Part shown: positions 24,725-37,971 of the stretch, piece after piece
Position numbering within the stretch: the first letter of the stretch is position 1
Layout: each line of letters starts with the position of its first letter
The notes under the pieces: generated by a model
The model's database searches: none
Told to the model about the DNA's origin: nothing
Seen by the model: the letters and a program-made list of their open reading frames with translations, nothing else
Position numbers and translations under genes: made by a program
NCBI RefSeq assembly: GCF_037893015.1
Contig: NC_133663.1
Span: 220,189,753-220,253,752, forward strand
Direction: 5' to 3'
DNA: 64,000 nucleotides
DNA from: Macrotis lagotis
Lineage: Eukaryota; Chordata; Mammalia; Peramelemorphia; Peramelidae

Positions 24725-25840
24725 TCATATTTCCCCCCTCTCCTCCAATCTCCATGCTTCACCTGAGTCCTGTATCTGAAGATCAAACCTTCTGTTCAGC
24801 TCTGGCCATTCCAAAAGGAACCTTTGAAATTCCCCTGGTTCATTGAAAGTCCATCTTTTTCCCTGGAAGAGGACATTCAGCTTTGCTGGGTAGTTCATTC
24901 TTGGCTGCATTCTAAGCTCTTTTGCCTTCTGATATATAATATTCCAAGCCCTACGAGCTTCCAGTGTAGTTGCTGCTAAGTCCTGTGTGATCCTGACTGC
25001 AGCTCCACGATATTTGAACTGTGTCCTTCTGGCTGCTTGTAATATTTTCTCTTTGACTTGGGAGTTCTGGAACTTGGCTATAATATTCCTAGGGATTGGT
25101 TTTTTGGGATCTCTTTCTCGGGGGGATCGGTGGATTCTCTCCATTTCTATTTTGCCCTCTGCTTCTAGAATATCAGGGCAATTTTCCTGTAGTAATTCTT
25201 TGAAAATGATGTCAAGGCTCTTTTACTGATCATGACTTTCAGGTATTCCAATAATTTTCAAATTATCTTTCCTAAGTTTGTTTTCCATATCAGTTGTTTT
25301 TTCAATGAGATATTTCACATTTTCTTCTAATTTTTCAGTTTTTTGGTTTTGAAGTATTGATTCCTGATTTCTGGTAAATTAATCTCCCTGAATTCTATTT
25401 TTGTCTGAAGGATTTGTTCTCCTCAGAGAGTTTTCTTATCTCTTTTTCCATCTGGCCAATTTTGCTTTTTAAAGCATTCTTCTCCTCAATAACTTTTTGA
25501 ACCATTTTATCCATTTGTCCTAAGCTGTTTTTTAGCATGCTATTTTCTTCAGCATTTTTTTTGGATATCCTTGACTAAGTTGCTGACTTCATTTTCATGC
25601 TTTTCCTGCATCTCTCTCCTTTCTTTTCCCAGTTTTTCTTCCAACTCCCTCATTTGATTTTCAAAGTCTTTTTTGAGCTCTATCATAGCCTGAGCCCAAT
25701 TTCTGTTTTTCTTGGAGTCTTTAGATGCAGGAGTTTGTGCTTCCTCATCTTCAGACTGAGTATTTTGATCCTTCTTAGGCTCATTTGCAAAATATTTCTC
25801 AATGGTCTTCCTCTTATTTCTTGCTTGCTCATTTTCCCAG
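24725..25840 (-). pseudogene. HAL1 ORF1 (L1 ORF1p-like RNA-binding protein), lightly broken
   Basis: ORF1 proteins are trimeric coiled-coil RNA chaperones that coat LINE RNA. The C-terminal 140 codons are open (24,725-25,144) and show RSPRERDPKKPIPRNIIAKF, the VKEKILQAAR helix, and 'PAKLNVLFQGKRWTF', matching the RRM/C-terminal domain of L1 ORF1p. Upstream, 25,200-25,840 encodes an acidic N-terminus (RKTIEKYFANEPKKDQN) and a long Lys/Glu/Leu coiled coil (ELKKDFENQMRELEEKLGKE), but in more than one frame: a stop near the end of the first coiled-coil stretch (QKKC*) and further shifts around 25.2-25.4 kb. It is thus no longer intact, though only mildly decayed. Confidence 0.85.
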
Positions 25841-26571
25841 CCTAAGCCTGTTTTTTGGGGTGCTTCCTGAGCTTTTGGGACACTCCCACAAGCGTCTCAG
25901 TGTGTGAGGTTCTGTCCTCCCTCCTGGTCTGTGAATGAACATAAGCGCCCCCCTCTGCCACGGGGCTGAGGTGGGGGGGCCCTGTTGTTCTATGGAGGGC
26001 CTAGACTGGGATTAGGATCTGAATGTGGTCAGAGCCCCAGAGTCCTGTTCCAGGGGCAGAGGACAGAGCTCAGCAGTCTCTCTCTCTTCACTCCCCTCCC
26101 TCAGCTCAATGGGCTCATGCCCTGGGGGCTCCTGCTTACTGGCTCTGCCTGCTTCTTTTTCCTGGATTTGGGCTGCTGAAAAACCAAGCTGCTGGCTGTG
26201 TGCCCTGAGGGCTGGGCTCCATGTGCTCGCTGTGGCAGAGGTCCCCCACTGTTCCCCCACTTTGTGCCGGTGCTCCCTGGGGTGCAGCTCAGGAGACTCC
26301 CCTGCTGCTGTCAGCCTCGGTTCCCAGCACCCTGGGGCTGCCTCCAGGAGGCTGAAGTTCTTTGGCTTTGGTGGGCCACCCCTCTCCGACCCTGGGGAAC
26401 AGAGCCTTTCTGCTCTTTTCCAGGTTACCTTGAGTAGGAGAACTGCCTCACTGGGTCCCTTTGTGGGTTCTGTCTCTCAAAAGTTTATTTAGAGTCCTTA
26501 GTTTATGAGTTTTTATCAGAGAGCTCCTAAGACTCTGATCCCTTCATGTCGCCATCTTGGCTCTGCCCCCC

Positions 26572-29500
26572 TGCATGCAGTTTTGGTGAAACAAAACACA
26601 TTTTTTTTTAAATGGAAAGGATTAGAAAGCAATGGGGCAATAAAGTAAATTACTTGCAAATTAGGTATCAAAGAACTAGGAATCAGAGACTATTCATTGA
26701 AGGAGTTAGACATGTATATCTATATAAAAAGTGAAATTGATTTCATCTGTAGGATTGCAGCATGTAAGTGACACACAGTATGATGCGGTTCTTAGCATCA
26801 CACATGTCTTCAATAGATATCCTTCCCAGATGGAGGGTACTTATGCTGAACTCTTCAAAGTAGTCATACAGCTCTCCTTATAAGAAGATAGGCTAGAGAT
26901 GAGTGACCAAAGTTCAACATAGAACACATTAAAGAATCATGGATATATTAAAATAATGTAATTTTGTTGAACCTGAACAAAGTAATTGAAGACAATTTGG
27001 GTAATTCACAAAAACCACTGCTTGAAACACTTTTGTTTTACATAAAATGAGAATGAGCATAATTACTTTTACCAAGCAAAAGATGCAGAAAAGGGAGAAA
27101 TAGCAATACACAGTTTGGTTTAAACAAGGCACTTAAGTTTTTAATGAATGGATTAGAATGCAATGTTGCAATAAAGAAAAGTACATACAAATTAGGCTTG
27201 AACAAACTAGGAATCAGAGAATACTATTCATCGAGGTATTTAGACATGTATATCTACATGTAAAGTGAAAAATGATTTGATCTGTTGGATTGCGGAATGA
27301 AAGTGATGCACAGGATCCTGTAGTTTTTAGCACCACATATGTCCTCACTGGAATATCCTTCCTAGATGCAGTGTGTTTTGCTGAACACTTAAAAGTATTC
27401 ATACAGTTCTCCTTATATGACAATAGCCTAGAGAAGATTGACCAACGTCCAATGCAGAACACATAAAAGAATCCTAGTTATATTAAAGAAAAATTATTGT
27501 GTTCAAATTGAACTAAGGAATTTAAGAAAATTTGGTTAAATTGTCTATGAAAACTGCTTAAAACACATTTCATTTTTCATAAAATGAGAAAGAGCATAAT
27601 AAGTTTTACCAAGCAAAAGAGAAAGAAAAGGGAGAAATAGCAACAAGGGTACTAATTGCAAAAATAAATGCATAAGTGTTTAAAATGAAACAGATGGAAT
27701 GCAGCTTGACAATAATGGATATTACTTACAAATTAGACATCAAAGTACAAGGAATCATTGAATAATACTAACTGAAGGTATTGAACTATTTATCTCTATG
27801 AAAAGTGTATAAGGATCAGAATTGTTGTATTGCCACATTGAAAGCGCCACACAAAATGCTGCATTTCTTAGCATCGAACATGAATTCTCTAGAATACCCT
27901 TCTCAGAACAAGAACTCTTCCAAGTATTCTTGTAGCTCTTTGTATAAGATTATATCTTAGATAAGTGTGGCCAGGACCAATGTAGCACACATTAAGGATT
28001 CGTTATTATAATAAATAAATAATGATATATTACTATTGAAGTAAGAAATTTAACAAAATTTGGTTAATTCGACAACCAAAACTGCATTATACACTTATTC
28101 TTTTATGTAAAATGAGAAAGATCGTAATGACCTTTACCAAACAAAAGAAGAAGAAAAGGGAGAAATAACAACACAGGTAGTTTTGGGTAAAAGTAACACA
28201 TAAGTTTTTAAAATGCAAGGATTTGAATGCAGGTTAACAATAAAGGATACTACTTGTAAATTAGACTTCACAGTACTAGGAATCATTGAAGACTACTAAC
28301 TATAGCTGTTGGGTGTTTATCTACATGAAAAGTGTACATTGATTAGATTTGTTTTATTGTGGCTTGAAGGCTCCATGCAGAATGCTGCATTTCTTAGCAT
28401 TGTACATGCCTTCTCTAGAATATCCTTCTGAGAAGCAGAACTCTTCAAAGTATCCATACAGGTCTCTGTATAAGATGATATCATAGAGAAGAACAACACA
28501 GTTCAGTGTAGCACACATTAAGGAATTGTAGTTTTATTAAACAAATGATATTGTTCTCCAATTGAAGTACAAAATTTAAGACAACTTGGTTAATTTCGTC
28601 AACCAAAACTGCTTGATACACTTATACTTTTCCATCAAATAAGAATGAGCATAGTAACCTTTACCAAGCAAAGAGGAAGAACAGGGAGAAATAGCAATAC
28701 TCAAGGTTTTGGGAAAAAGTAACACATCAATGTGTAAAACAGAGGGATTTGAACTCAGTTTTATAATAAAGGATATTATTTAACAATTAGACATCAAAGT
28801 TCTAGGAATCATTGAAGACTAGTAATTAGTAATTGAAGGAGTTGAATAAGTTTATCTATATTAAAAGTGTACAATATTTAGAATTGTTGTATTGTGCCTT
28901 GAAATGGAGAAACAGAATCATGCATTTCTTAGCATCCCACTTGACTCCTCTAGATATCCTTGTGAGAAGCCAAACTCTTTAAAGTATTCATACAGCAGTC
29001 TGTATAAAATGATATTCTAGAGAAGAGTGACACGTTAAATCATGGCAAACATTAAAGAAGCATGATTATATTTAAAAAATGCTTTGGTGCTCCAACTGAA
29101 GTCAGAAATTTAAGACAATTTGGTTCATTCAACAAACATAATTGCTTGATACACTTATTCTTGTACATAAAATGAAAAAGATCATAATGACCTTTACCAA
29201 ACAAAAGAAGAAGAAAAGGGAGAAATAGCAACAGAGGTAGTTTTAGCAAAAAGTAACACATAAGTGTTTAAAACATAAGGATTTGAATGCATCTTGACAA
29301 TAAAAGAAATTACTTACAAATTAGACATCAAAGGACAAGGGATCAGAGAAGGCTACTAATTTAAGGAGCTGAAGAACTACATCTATATGAAAAGTGCAAA
29401 ATGATTTGCATTGTTTCAATATGTTTTGAAGAACCCACAAAGAATGCTGTTTCTTAGCATCACAATAGACTTCCCTAGTTTAACCTTCGTAGATGCTGAA

Positions 29501-30206
29501 TGCTTCATGGAATTCGTACAGCCCTCTGTATGAGATGATAACTTAGAAAAATGTGACCAGATCCTAGAAGGAACACATTATGGTTGTATTAAGAAAATAC
29601 CATTGTTCTCCAATTGAACTAATCAATTTAAGCTATTTTGGTCAATTCGTCAACCAAAACTGCTTCATACACATTTTTTACATAAAATGAGAAAGAGCTT
29701 ATTAGCCTTTACCAACAGAAAGAGGAAGAAAAGGGATAAATAGCAATACACTTACTTCTTGGGAAAAGAAACACCTAAGTGTTTAAAACACAAGGATTAT
29801 GACAGAGCTTGAAAATGAAGGAAATGACTTTAAAATTCCATATCAAAGGCCTAGGAATCATAAAATACTATGAATTGATGGAGTTGAACATGTATATCTG
29901 TAGAAAATGTGTAAAATGATTTGATTTGTTGCATAGAGGCTTGAAAGTTATGCACAGAATGGTGGTTTCCTTAGTATTGCCCAGGGCTTCTCTAGAAGGT
30001 CCTTTGAAGAAGTGAAATTCTTCAAAGTGTTCATACAGCTCTCTCTATACAATGATAGCCTAGAAAAGAGTGACCATGTCCAAAGGAAAACACATCAAGA
30101 AACCTTGGTTCTATAAAATGAAAAGTATCGTGAACCCATTAAACTGAGGAATTTAATCCAATTTGCTTAATTCATCAACCAAAACTTGCTTGATACACTT
30201 ATTTTA
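26572..30206 (+). repeat. Satellite array, domain 2 (type A changing to type B near 27.5 kb)
   Basis: Anchor words recur at about 26,638, 27,171, 27,707, 28,240, 28,766, 29,301 and 29,815 (period about 530 bp). From about 27.6 kb the monomers switch to type B: 'TTGTATTG', 'GCATTTCTTAGCATC', 'CTGTATAAGATGATATC', 'GTGTGACC'. The stretch 28.9-30.2 kb is a near copy of 42.8-44.1 kb. Confidence 0.95.
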
Positions 30207-31074
30207 TTCATATAACTGTCTGACACCTGATTTGAACTCAGCTACTCCTCACTCTAAGGCCGGTGCTTTATCCACTAAGTCACCTAACCACCCCACAATA
30301 GAGCAATTCTTATCATTATATGTACACTTGTCATATAAACACATTCAACTACTTCAGTTAGTAGTCTTCAATGATTCCTAGAACATTGATGTCTAATTTG
30401 TAAGTAATATCCTCTATAGTCAGTGTGAGTTCAAATTCCTTTCTTTACATACTTAGGCCTTCTTTTTCCCAAAATTAAAAGTATTGATATTACTGACTTT
30501 TCTTACTCTTTTGCTTGCTAAATGTGATTATGTTCTTTCTTATTTTATGTAAAATAATAAGTGTATCAAGCAGTTTGGGTTGATGAAACTAACCAAATTT
30601 TCATGAATTTCATATTTCAATAGGAGCACAATAGTATTTGTTTAATAAAACCATGGTTTCTTAATGTGTGGTACCTTGGACCGAGTCAAGCTTCTCTAGG
30701 ATATCATCTTATACTGAGAGCTTTATGAATATTTGAAGAATTTGGGTTCTGAGACGATTATTCTAGAGAAGTCAAGTGCAATGTTCAGAAACTCAGCATT
30801 CCTTGCTGAACTCTGAAGCCACAATACAATTCTAATCTTTGTCCACATGTCATATGCATAAAACTGTTAAAGTCCTTCAATTAGTAATCTTCGATGATTC
30901 CTAGTACTTTGATGTCTAATTTTTAGGCATTCTCCTTTATTGTCAAGCTGTGTTCAAATCCTTGCCTTGTAAATACTTATGTGTTACTTTTTGTGAAAAC
31001 AACCCATGTTGCTATTGCTTCCTTTTCCTCCTCTTTTACTTGGTAAAGGTTATTATGTCCTTCCTCATTTTATG
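30207..31074 (-). repeat. Inverted array segment
   Basis: Its reverse complement matches 44,108-44,960 along the whole length, including the junction with a SINE ('AGAATTGCTCTATTGTGG' then the SINE head). The flanks on both sides match the corresponding flanks of the 44-kb paralogue in direct orientation. This is therefore an inversion in place, with loss of the SINE's 3' half. Confidence 0.9.
30212..30294 (-). mobile_element. SINE head cut by the inversion breakpoint
   Basis: Antisense 'GATTTGAACTCAGCTACTCC' and 'CACTAAGTCACCTAACCACC' correspond to the first 80 bp or so of the SINE that in the paralogue at 44,875 is full length. Confidence 0.88.
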
Positions 31075-34000
31075 AATTGCTTTATTGTGGTTTGAAAGTG
31101 AGAAACAAAATCATGTGTTTCTTAGTATCCCACTTGTCTTCTCTAGATATCCTTGGGAGAAGCCAAACTCTTTAAAGTATTCATACAGCAGTCTGTATAA
31201 GATGATATTCTAGAGAAGAGTGACACATTAGATCGTGGCAAACATTAAGGAAGCATGATTGTATTAAAAAATATTATGGTGCTCCAACTGAAGTAAGAAA
31301 TTTAAGAAAATTTGGTTAATTCGACAAACATAATTGCTTGATACACTTATTCTTGTACAGAAAATGAGAAAGATCATAATGACCTTTACCAAACAAAAGA
31401 AGAAGAAAAGGGAGAAATAGCAACAGAGGTAGTTTTAGCAAAAAGTAACACATAAGTGTTTAAAACATAAGGATTTGAATGCATCTTGACAATAAAGGAA
31501 ATTACTTTCAAATTAGACATCAAAGAACTAGCAATCAGAGAAGGCTACTAATTTAAGGAGCTGAAGGTTTATATCTCTATGAGAAGAGCAAAATGATTTG
31601 ATTTGTTGGATTGAGCCATGAAAGCACCACAAAGAATGCTGCATTTCTTACCATGGCATATAACTTCTCTAGAATTTCCTTCTTAGATGTGGAACTCTTA
31701 AAAGTATTCATAAAACTCTTGGTATAAGATGATATCCTAGAGAAGTGTAACCTGGTGCAATGTTGAACACATTAATGAATCGTGGTTCTATTAAACAAAT
31801 AATATTGTGCTCCAAGTCAACTAAGAATTGTAAAGCATTTTGTTTCAGTCATCACCCAAAACTCCTTGACACATGTTTTCTTTTACATAAAATGAGAAAA
31901 AGTATAATAACATTTATCAAACAAAAGGGGAAGGAAAGGGATAAATAGCAATACACTCAGTTTTAGAGAAAAGAAACACATAAATATTTGAAATGCAAGG
32001 ATTGGAACACAGCTTGACAATCAAGGAAATTACTTACAAATCAGATTTCAAAGAACTAGGATTTAGAGAGGAATACCACTTGAAGGAGTTCAATGTGTAT
32101 ATCTATACAAAAAGTGCAAAATAATGTGATTTTTTGGATTTAGGCTTGAAAGCATCTCACAAAATGTGGTGTTTCTCAGAATCTCATATGACTTCTCTAG
32201 AATATCCTCCTAAGATGCCGAACTCTTCAAATAATTCATACCTCTCTCTGCATAAGATGATATCCTAGAGAAGTGTGTCTGGGTGCAATGTAGAACACAT
32301 TAAGGAATTGAGGCTATATTAAACAAGTAATATTGTGCTCCAATAGATCTCAGAAAGTTAAGCCAATTTGTTTACTTTATCAAACAAAACTGCTTGAAAC
32401 ATTTTTGTTTTACATAAAATGAGAAAGAGCACAATAACTTTTACCAAGCAAAAGAGGAAGAATGGGCAAAATAGCAATACAGGTAGTATTGGAGTAAAAA
32501 AAACCCCTCTAAGTATTTAAACTGCAAGGATTTGAATGCAACTGGACAATAAAGGAGATTTCTTACAAATTAGGCACCAGATAAATACAAATCAGTGAAG
32601 ACTACAAACTGAATTAGTTTAACGTGTATATGTATATGAAACATGTAAAATGCTCTATTTTGTTGCACTGAGGCATGAAAGAGCTGCACAGAATGCTAGG
32701 GCTCTTAGCATCACTTATGACTTCTGTAGAATATCCTTTATAGATGCCCGAAATCTTCAATGTATTCATATGGGTGTCTGTAGAAGATGATAGCCTAGAG
32801 AACAGTAATCAGGACGGATGTAGAACACATTATGGATTTGTTATTATTACAAATTTAGTATTATTAATTATTACAAATAATATTGTGCTCCAATTGAACC
32901 AAAGAATTTAAGAAAATTTGGTTAAATTGTCTATCAAAACTGCTTAAAACACATTTCCTTTTCCATAAAATAAGAAAGAGCATAATAAATTTTACCAAGC
33001 AAAAGAGGAAGAAAAGGGAGAAATAGCAACAATGGCACTTTTTTCAAAAATAAATATATAAGTGTTTAAAATGAAACAGTTTGAATGCAAGTTGACAATA
33101 AAGGATATTACTTGCTATTTAGGCATCAAAGTACTAGGAATCATTGAATACTACTAATTGAAGGTATTGAACTGTTTATCTATATGAAAAGTGTATAAGG
33201 AAAAGAATTGTTGTATTGCCACATGAAAGCTCCACACAAAATGCTGCATTTCTTAGCATCTAACATGACTTCTCTAGAATATCCTTCTCAGAACATGAAC
33301 TCTTCCAAGTATTCTTGTAGCTCTTTGTAGAAGATTATATCCTAGATAAGTGTGGCCTGGACCAAAGTAGCATACATTAAGGATTCATTATTATATTAAA
33401 GAAATGCTATTATATTACTATTGAAGTAAGTAATTTAACACAATTTGTTTAATTCGACAACCAAAACTGCTTTATACACTTATTATTTTACATAAAATGA
33501 CAAATGTCATAATAAACTTTACCAAGCAAAAGAGGAAAATAAGGGAGAAATAGCAACACAGGTAGTTTTGTGAAAAAGTAACAAATAAGTTTTTAAAATG
33601 CAAGGACTTGAATGCAGCTTGAAAATAAAGGATACTACTTGCAAATTAGACTTCACAGTATTAGGAATCATTGAAGACTACTAGCTATAGCTGTTGAACG
33701 TGTTTATCTACATGAAAAGTGTACATTGATTAGATTTTTTGTATTGTGGCTTGAAGGCTCCATGCAGAATGCTGCATTTCTTAGCATTGCACCTGACTTC
33801 TCTAGAATATCCTTCTGAGAAGCAGAACTCTTCAACATATTGATACAGCTCTCTGTATAAGATATCATGGAGAAGTGCAACCCAGGTCAGTGTAGCACAC
33901 ATTAAGGAATTGTGGTTTTTATTAAACAAATGATATTGTTTTCCAATTGAAGTAAAAAATTTAAGACAATTTGGTTAATTTTGTCAAGCAAAACTGCTTG

Positions 34001-35173
34001 ATACACTTATTCTTTTCCATCAAATGAGAATGAGCATAGCAACCATTACCAAGCAAAAGAGGAAGAAAAGGGAGAAATAGTAATACTCATAATTTTGGGG
34101 GAAAAGTAACACATCAGTGTGTAAAACACAGGGATTTGAACTCAGCTTTTCAATAAAGGATATTCTTAAATAAATTAGACATCAGAGTTCAAGGAATCAT
34201 TGAAGACTACTAATTGAAGGAGTTGAATATGTTTATCTATATTAAAAGTGTAGAATGTTTAGAATTGTTGTATGGTCCATTGAAAGCGAGAACCAGAATC
34301 ATGCATTTCTTAGCATCCCACTTGACTTCTCTACATATCATTTTGGTAAGCCAAACTCTTCAAAGTATTCATACAGCTGTCTATATAAAATGATATCCTA
34401 GAGAAGTGTGACCTGGTACTAAGTAGCACACATTGAGAAATCGTGGTTTTACTAAACAAATACTATTGTGCTCCAATTGAAGTAAGAAATATAAGCCAAT
34501 TTGGGAAATTCATCAACCAAATTACTTGATACACTTATTCTTTTACATAAAATGAGAAAGAGCCCAATAATCTTTACTAAGCAAAAGTGGAAGAAAATGG
34601 AGCAATAGCATTATACATAGTTTTGGGGAAAATAACACATAAGTGTTAAAAGCACAAAGATTTCAACGCAGCTTGACAATAAAGGATATTACTTACAATT
34701 TAGACAGCAAAGTACTAGGAATCATTGAACCTACTAATTGAAGGAGTTGAAAGAGTTTATATATAAGACAAGTGTACAATAATTTGAATTGTTGTATTGT
34801 GGCTTGAAAGCACTGTACAGTTTGATAAGTATCTTACCATAGTGCTTGACTTCTCTCAAATATCCTTCTTAGACTCCAAAATCTTCAAAGTATTCATAGG
34901 GCTCTCTGTTTAAGATGATATCCCAGAGTAGTGGTACTTGGTACAATGTAGCACACATGATAGAATCGTGGTTATATTAAACAAATACTATTGTGCTCCA
35001 ATTGACATAAGTAATTTAACCCTATTTGATTATTTTGTCAACCAAAACTGCTTGATACACTTATTCTTTTACAAAAAAATGACAAAGAGCATAATATCCT
35101 TTACCAAGCAAAAGAAGAAGAAAAGGGGGTAATAGCAACACAGCTAGTTTTGGCAAAAAGTGATACATAAGTC
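31075..35173 (+). repeat. Satellite array, domain 3 (mostly type B monomers)
   Basis: Anchors at about 31,488, 32,016, 32,548, 33,098, 33,625, 34,154 and 34,677. The stretch 31.19-31.53 kb is almost identical to 29.03-29.34 kb, a recent local duplication. The domain is cut at 35,173 by the compound insertion. Confidence 0.95.
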
Positions 35174-37971
35174 TTTTTTTTTAAGTTTGCCAAGTTCTTT
35201 TTTCTTGGTGTTTTCTTTATTGTAAAAAAGAATGGGGGGACGGCTAGGTGGTGCAGTGGATAAAGCACTGGCCCTGGAGTCAGGAGTACCTGGGTTCAAA
35301 TCTGGTCTCAGACACTTAGTAATTACCTAGCTGTGTGGCCTTGGGCAAGCCACTTTACCCTGTTTGCCTTACAAAAAAACAAAAAAAAAAGAATGTTATA
35401 GAAGAATAGAAATGATTTCTCCTGGATCCTCAGCCCATACCCTGGTTTGTTTGGGTAAGAAAGGACAATCAGGCTTGAATCCTCCCTCAGAGCTACATAT
35501 AGGATCCTATACCTCCAGCACCTTTATTATCAGGCACAGACCTCAGCAATTTTTTTTAGAAATGCAAAATCGGTATATCTGATAAGATGTATGCTTTTTA
35601 CCTTTCATCTTGCCTTAGGTTTCTCCTCATAAAATAATTATGTAAGGAGCAAGGCTCTGGTTAGTTCCCACTCCCCTCCCTCTCTATATATAGAAGAAAA
35701 TGATCTGGATAGATAATTCTTGGATGAGAGAAGCAGAGATACAAAAAGAAATGGAAAAACTAAGCTACAGAAAGTCATCTCCCTGGAAGAAGTGGTTTCA
35801 CTTTCCAGTGGAGTGAGCTGGGGGAGAAAACCCTATTTCCCTGTATCTATCTTCCTCTCAGACTCCATAGGAAACCCAGGTGCCCCAAGTACCAAAAACC
35901 CCATGGCTGTGCTGAAAAGATTGATGGGAGTGGAACCATCAGTAATGAGGGTTGATTTTAGTCCAAGACCCTGAAGCCGTTTCACCTGGAGCTCAGGCCC
36001 AGCCAGGGCAAGGTCCCAAATAGTGCCCAAACCCAGGGCCTCAGTCATCTCCTTGAACTTTTTAACCTCTGTTTCTGCCAGTTTCTCCACCTTGTTCAGT
36101 TCCAGTTCTATCTGGGCCTTGTTATAGAGGAGCTCCTGTTCCCTGGCTTTCTGCACCTGAAGTAACTCTGCCTCCATTTCTATGGCCAAGGCCTCTGATT
36201 TCAGTTTGGCCTGGAGTACAGCTCCTTCTCCTTCAATATGAGCAGGCTCTGCCCGGGATTCTGCCTCTGCCTTAGCAACCCCTGTGCTTTCCACAGCAGT
36301 GCTCTGGGCTTCAAGTAGCAGCAACTCCTTCCGAGCTTTCTCAGCTCCGGCTTGGTCCAAGATCTTCTGCCGATCCAGCTGCCCCCGAGCCTCCTGCTCC
36401 AGCCTCTGAGCCTCATGTTTGGCTGCAGCTTCTTGGGAGTTGGTGGTGATCTCAGTGGACAGTTGGACACTTTGCTGTAGAGCGTCTCGGGTCCGCTGGT
36501 CCACAGGTTCTACAGACTACACATCCACACTATTGACCACCAGTCCATTCTGAGGAAAGACTGCTAAGTCCCGGAGCTGAGGCAAGGCAGCATGCCCAGG
36601 TCCCTTCTGTTCTGCTCCCTCATAACCAAAGACAGATATCTGAATGATGAGAGCTGAATTCTTATGGAAGTCATCAAAGGTGACTGAGGCCACAGTCCCC
36701 CGAACCTGGGAGGCAATGGTTTTGCAGGCATCACCCACACAATCTGGAACAGAGAAAAGGCGAGCAGTCTCTTGGGAATCATTCTGGTCTCCCAGTTCAA
36801 AGTGCCAGTTGTAAGCAAGTTGGAGCTAGAGCCGGGCATGGTCTGCTGTTTCAATGGTGATGACGTCAGTAAAGAAATCAGGTCCCAGGAGCAGGCAGAG
36901 TGTCCAGTGGACATGGGGGCACTTCGGTTGGCTGACTGAGAGGGATAACACTGTGAACTGTTCCTTGGGGCCTAGGCACACCAGCTCTGGTCCAAATGCA
37001 ACTTGTGCTTTCTTTGCTCTGTAATCATAGACCTGCACAGCAGCATTGTGGGGCACTCAGTAGCTCACAATTTGAGTCTTATCCCTGGAAGGGAGGGGAT
37101 CACCCCTTTGTCACTCCATTGCACCCCTGTCTGCCAGAGTGTCATGCCCCTTTCTCAGCAGTTCTTCCAGCCCCGGTGGCAGCTCTTTCTCCCACAGCTT
37201 TTCATCTTTGGTAAGCATATAGGTTTTACCAACAACAGCTCAAACCTTGCCATTCTTAACATCTCTCACATAGATGCATTCATTCTCATCCAGAAGGATG
37301 GACTCCTGTTTTTCTAGCACTTCTACTTTGGCTGGGGGGACATATTCCAGGGATTCCCTAATCATCCAGTGGTCTCCAGCCTGCCTTTTCTTTCCAGTTT
37401 CCCCATCATCTCCTTCCTCCAGGGCCTGTAGAGGCCTCAGGAGAAGCCCTTCTTCTTCTGACAGCACATAAACCTCCTGAATCCCTTTCTCTAAACTCTC
37501 TCCAGGCTGAAGGAAGAAGGATTTCTCCCCCTTCACCACGTGTTTGTGCCCCAACTGGTTCTTGCCATCGAGCTCTACTGGATCCAAGATCACACAGTAG
37601 TTCTGTGGCCCCAGGGTAGTGAGGTTCACAATTCCCAGTAGCTCCTCATAAACATCAGGTATGTGGGCTTTGGCATTGGCCTGGGTGAACAGCCACTCTT
37701 CTGTATGGTGGATCAGGCCCCTCAAATCTGGGAAGTTCTGGAGGGCCCAGAGGTGCAGGGCTAACTTGTCTGTGAGGACCATAGCAATGACCACATCTAG
37801 AACTTCCTGAAACACACATGGGAAGTAAGCCTCCACTGAACATACCAGCCACTGTTCGCCTGTCACCCTCTGATTGCCATTCTGATCCTGAAATTTTTTC
37901 CCAGCTGGAAGTCAAAGAGCTTAATTGTGTTGGTTCACTGTGGCCTGGATCATCTCCACCACATATACCTC
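35174..37971 (-). pseudogene. MVP: Processed retropseudogene of major vault protein (MVP)
   Basis: MVP is the shell protein of cytoplasmic vault particles. This intronless minus-strand copy begins at about residue 130 of MVP (E-V-x-V-V-E-x-I-Q-A-T, 37,971) and runs to the C-terminus. It passes through the MVP repeats ([34 protein letters not shown]), the [19 protein letters not shown] and [20 protein letters not shown] region (shoulder domain) and the long cap helix ([32 protein letters not shown]). It ends at 35,833 after [15 protein letters not shown] 3' UTR follows with AATAAA at 35,216-35,221 and a 9-base poly(A) at 35,174-35,182. It is dead: 5'-truncated, with in-frame stops at about 37,237 (CGA to TGA type), 36,823 and 36,514 (CAG to TAG type), plus shifts. 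A SINE later entered its 3' UTR. Confidence 0.95.
35235..35384 (+). mobile_element. SINE within the MVP retrocopy 3' UTR
   Basis: GGGACGGCTAGGTGGTGCAG head and 'AAGCCACTTTACCCTGTTTG' end, flanked by a perfect 11-bp duplication AAAAAAGAATG (35,224-35,234 and 35,385-35,395). It is younger than the retrocopy. Confidence 0.93.

Larger units (their letters stand above)
23381..26571 (-). mobile_element. HAL1 (ORF1-only half-L1), full length
   Basis: Minus-strand element of 3.19 kb with an exact 13-bp target duplication TGCATGCAGTTTT (23,368-23,380 and 26,572-26,584) lying inside a satellite monomer. Its 5' end reads GGGGGCAGAGCCAAGATGGC, like L1 promoters with a YY1-type AAGATGG. Then come a GC-rich 5' UTR of about 0.7 kb, ORF1, and a 3' region ending in AATAAA-rich sequence and a poly(A). 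No endonuclease or reverse transcriptase lies between ORF1 and the tail, the definition of HAL1, which must borrow L1 ORF2. The 3' region contains three tRNA-SINE-like modules in antisense that are shared with the copy at 37.97-39.14 kb. Confidence 0.88.

Noticed and set aside
26012-26492. Overlapping frames of 60-155 codons on both strands
   Set aside because: They lie in the GC-rich 5' UTR of the HAL1, where stop codons are rare; no conserved protein was recognised.
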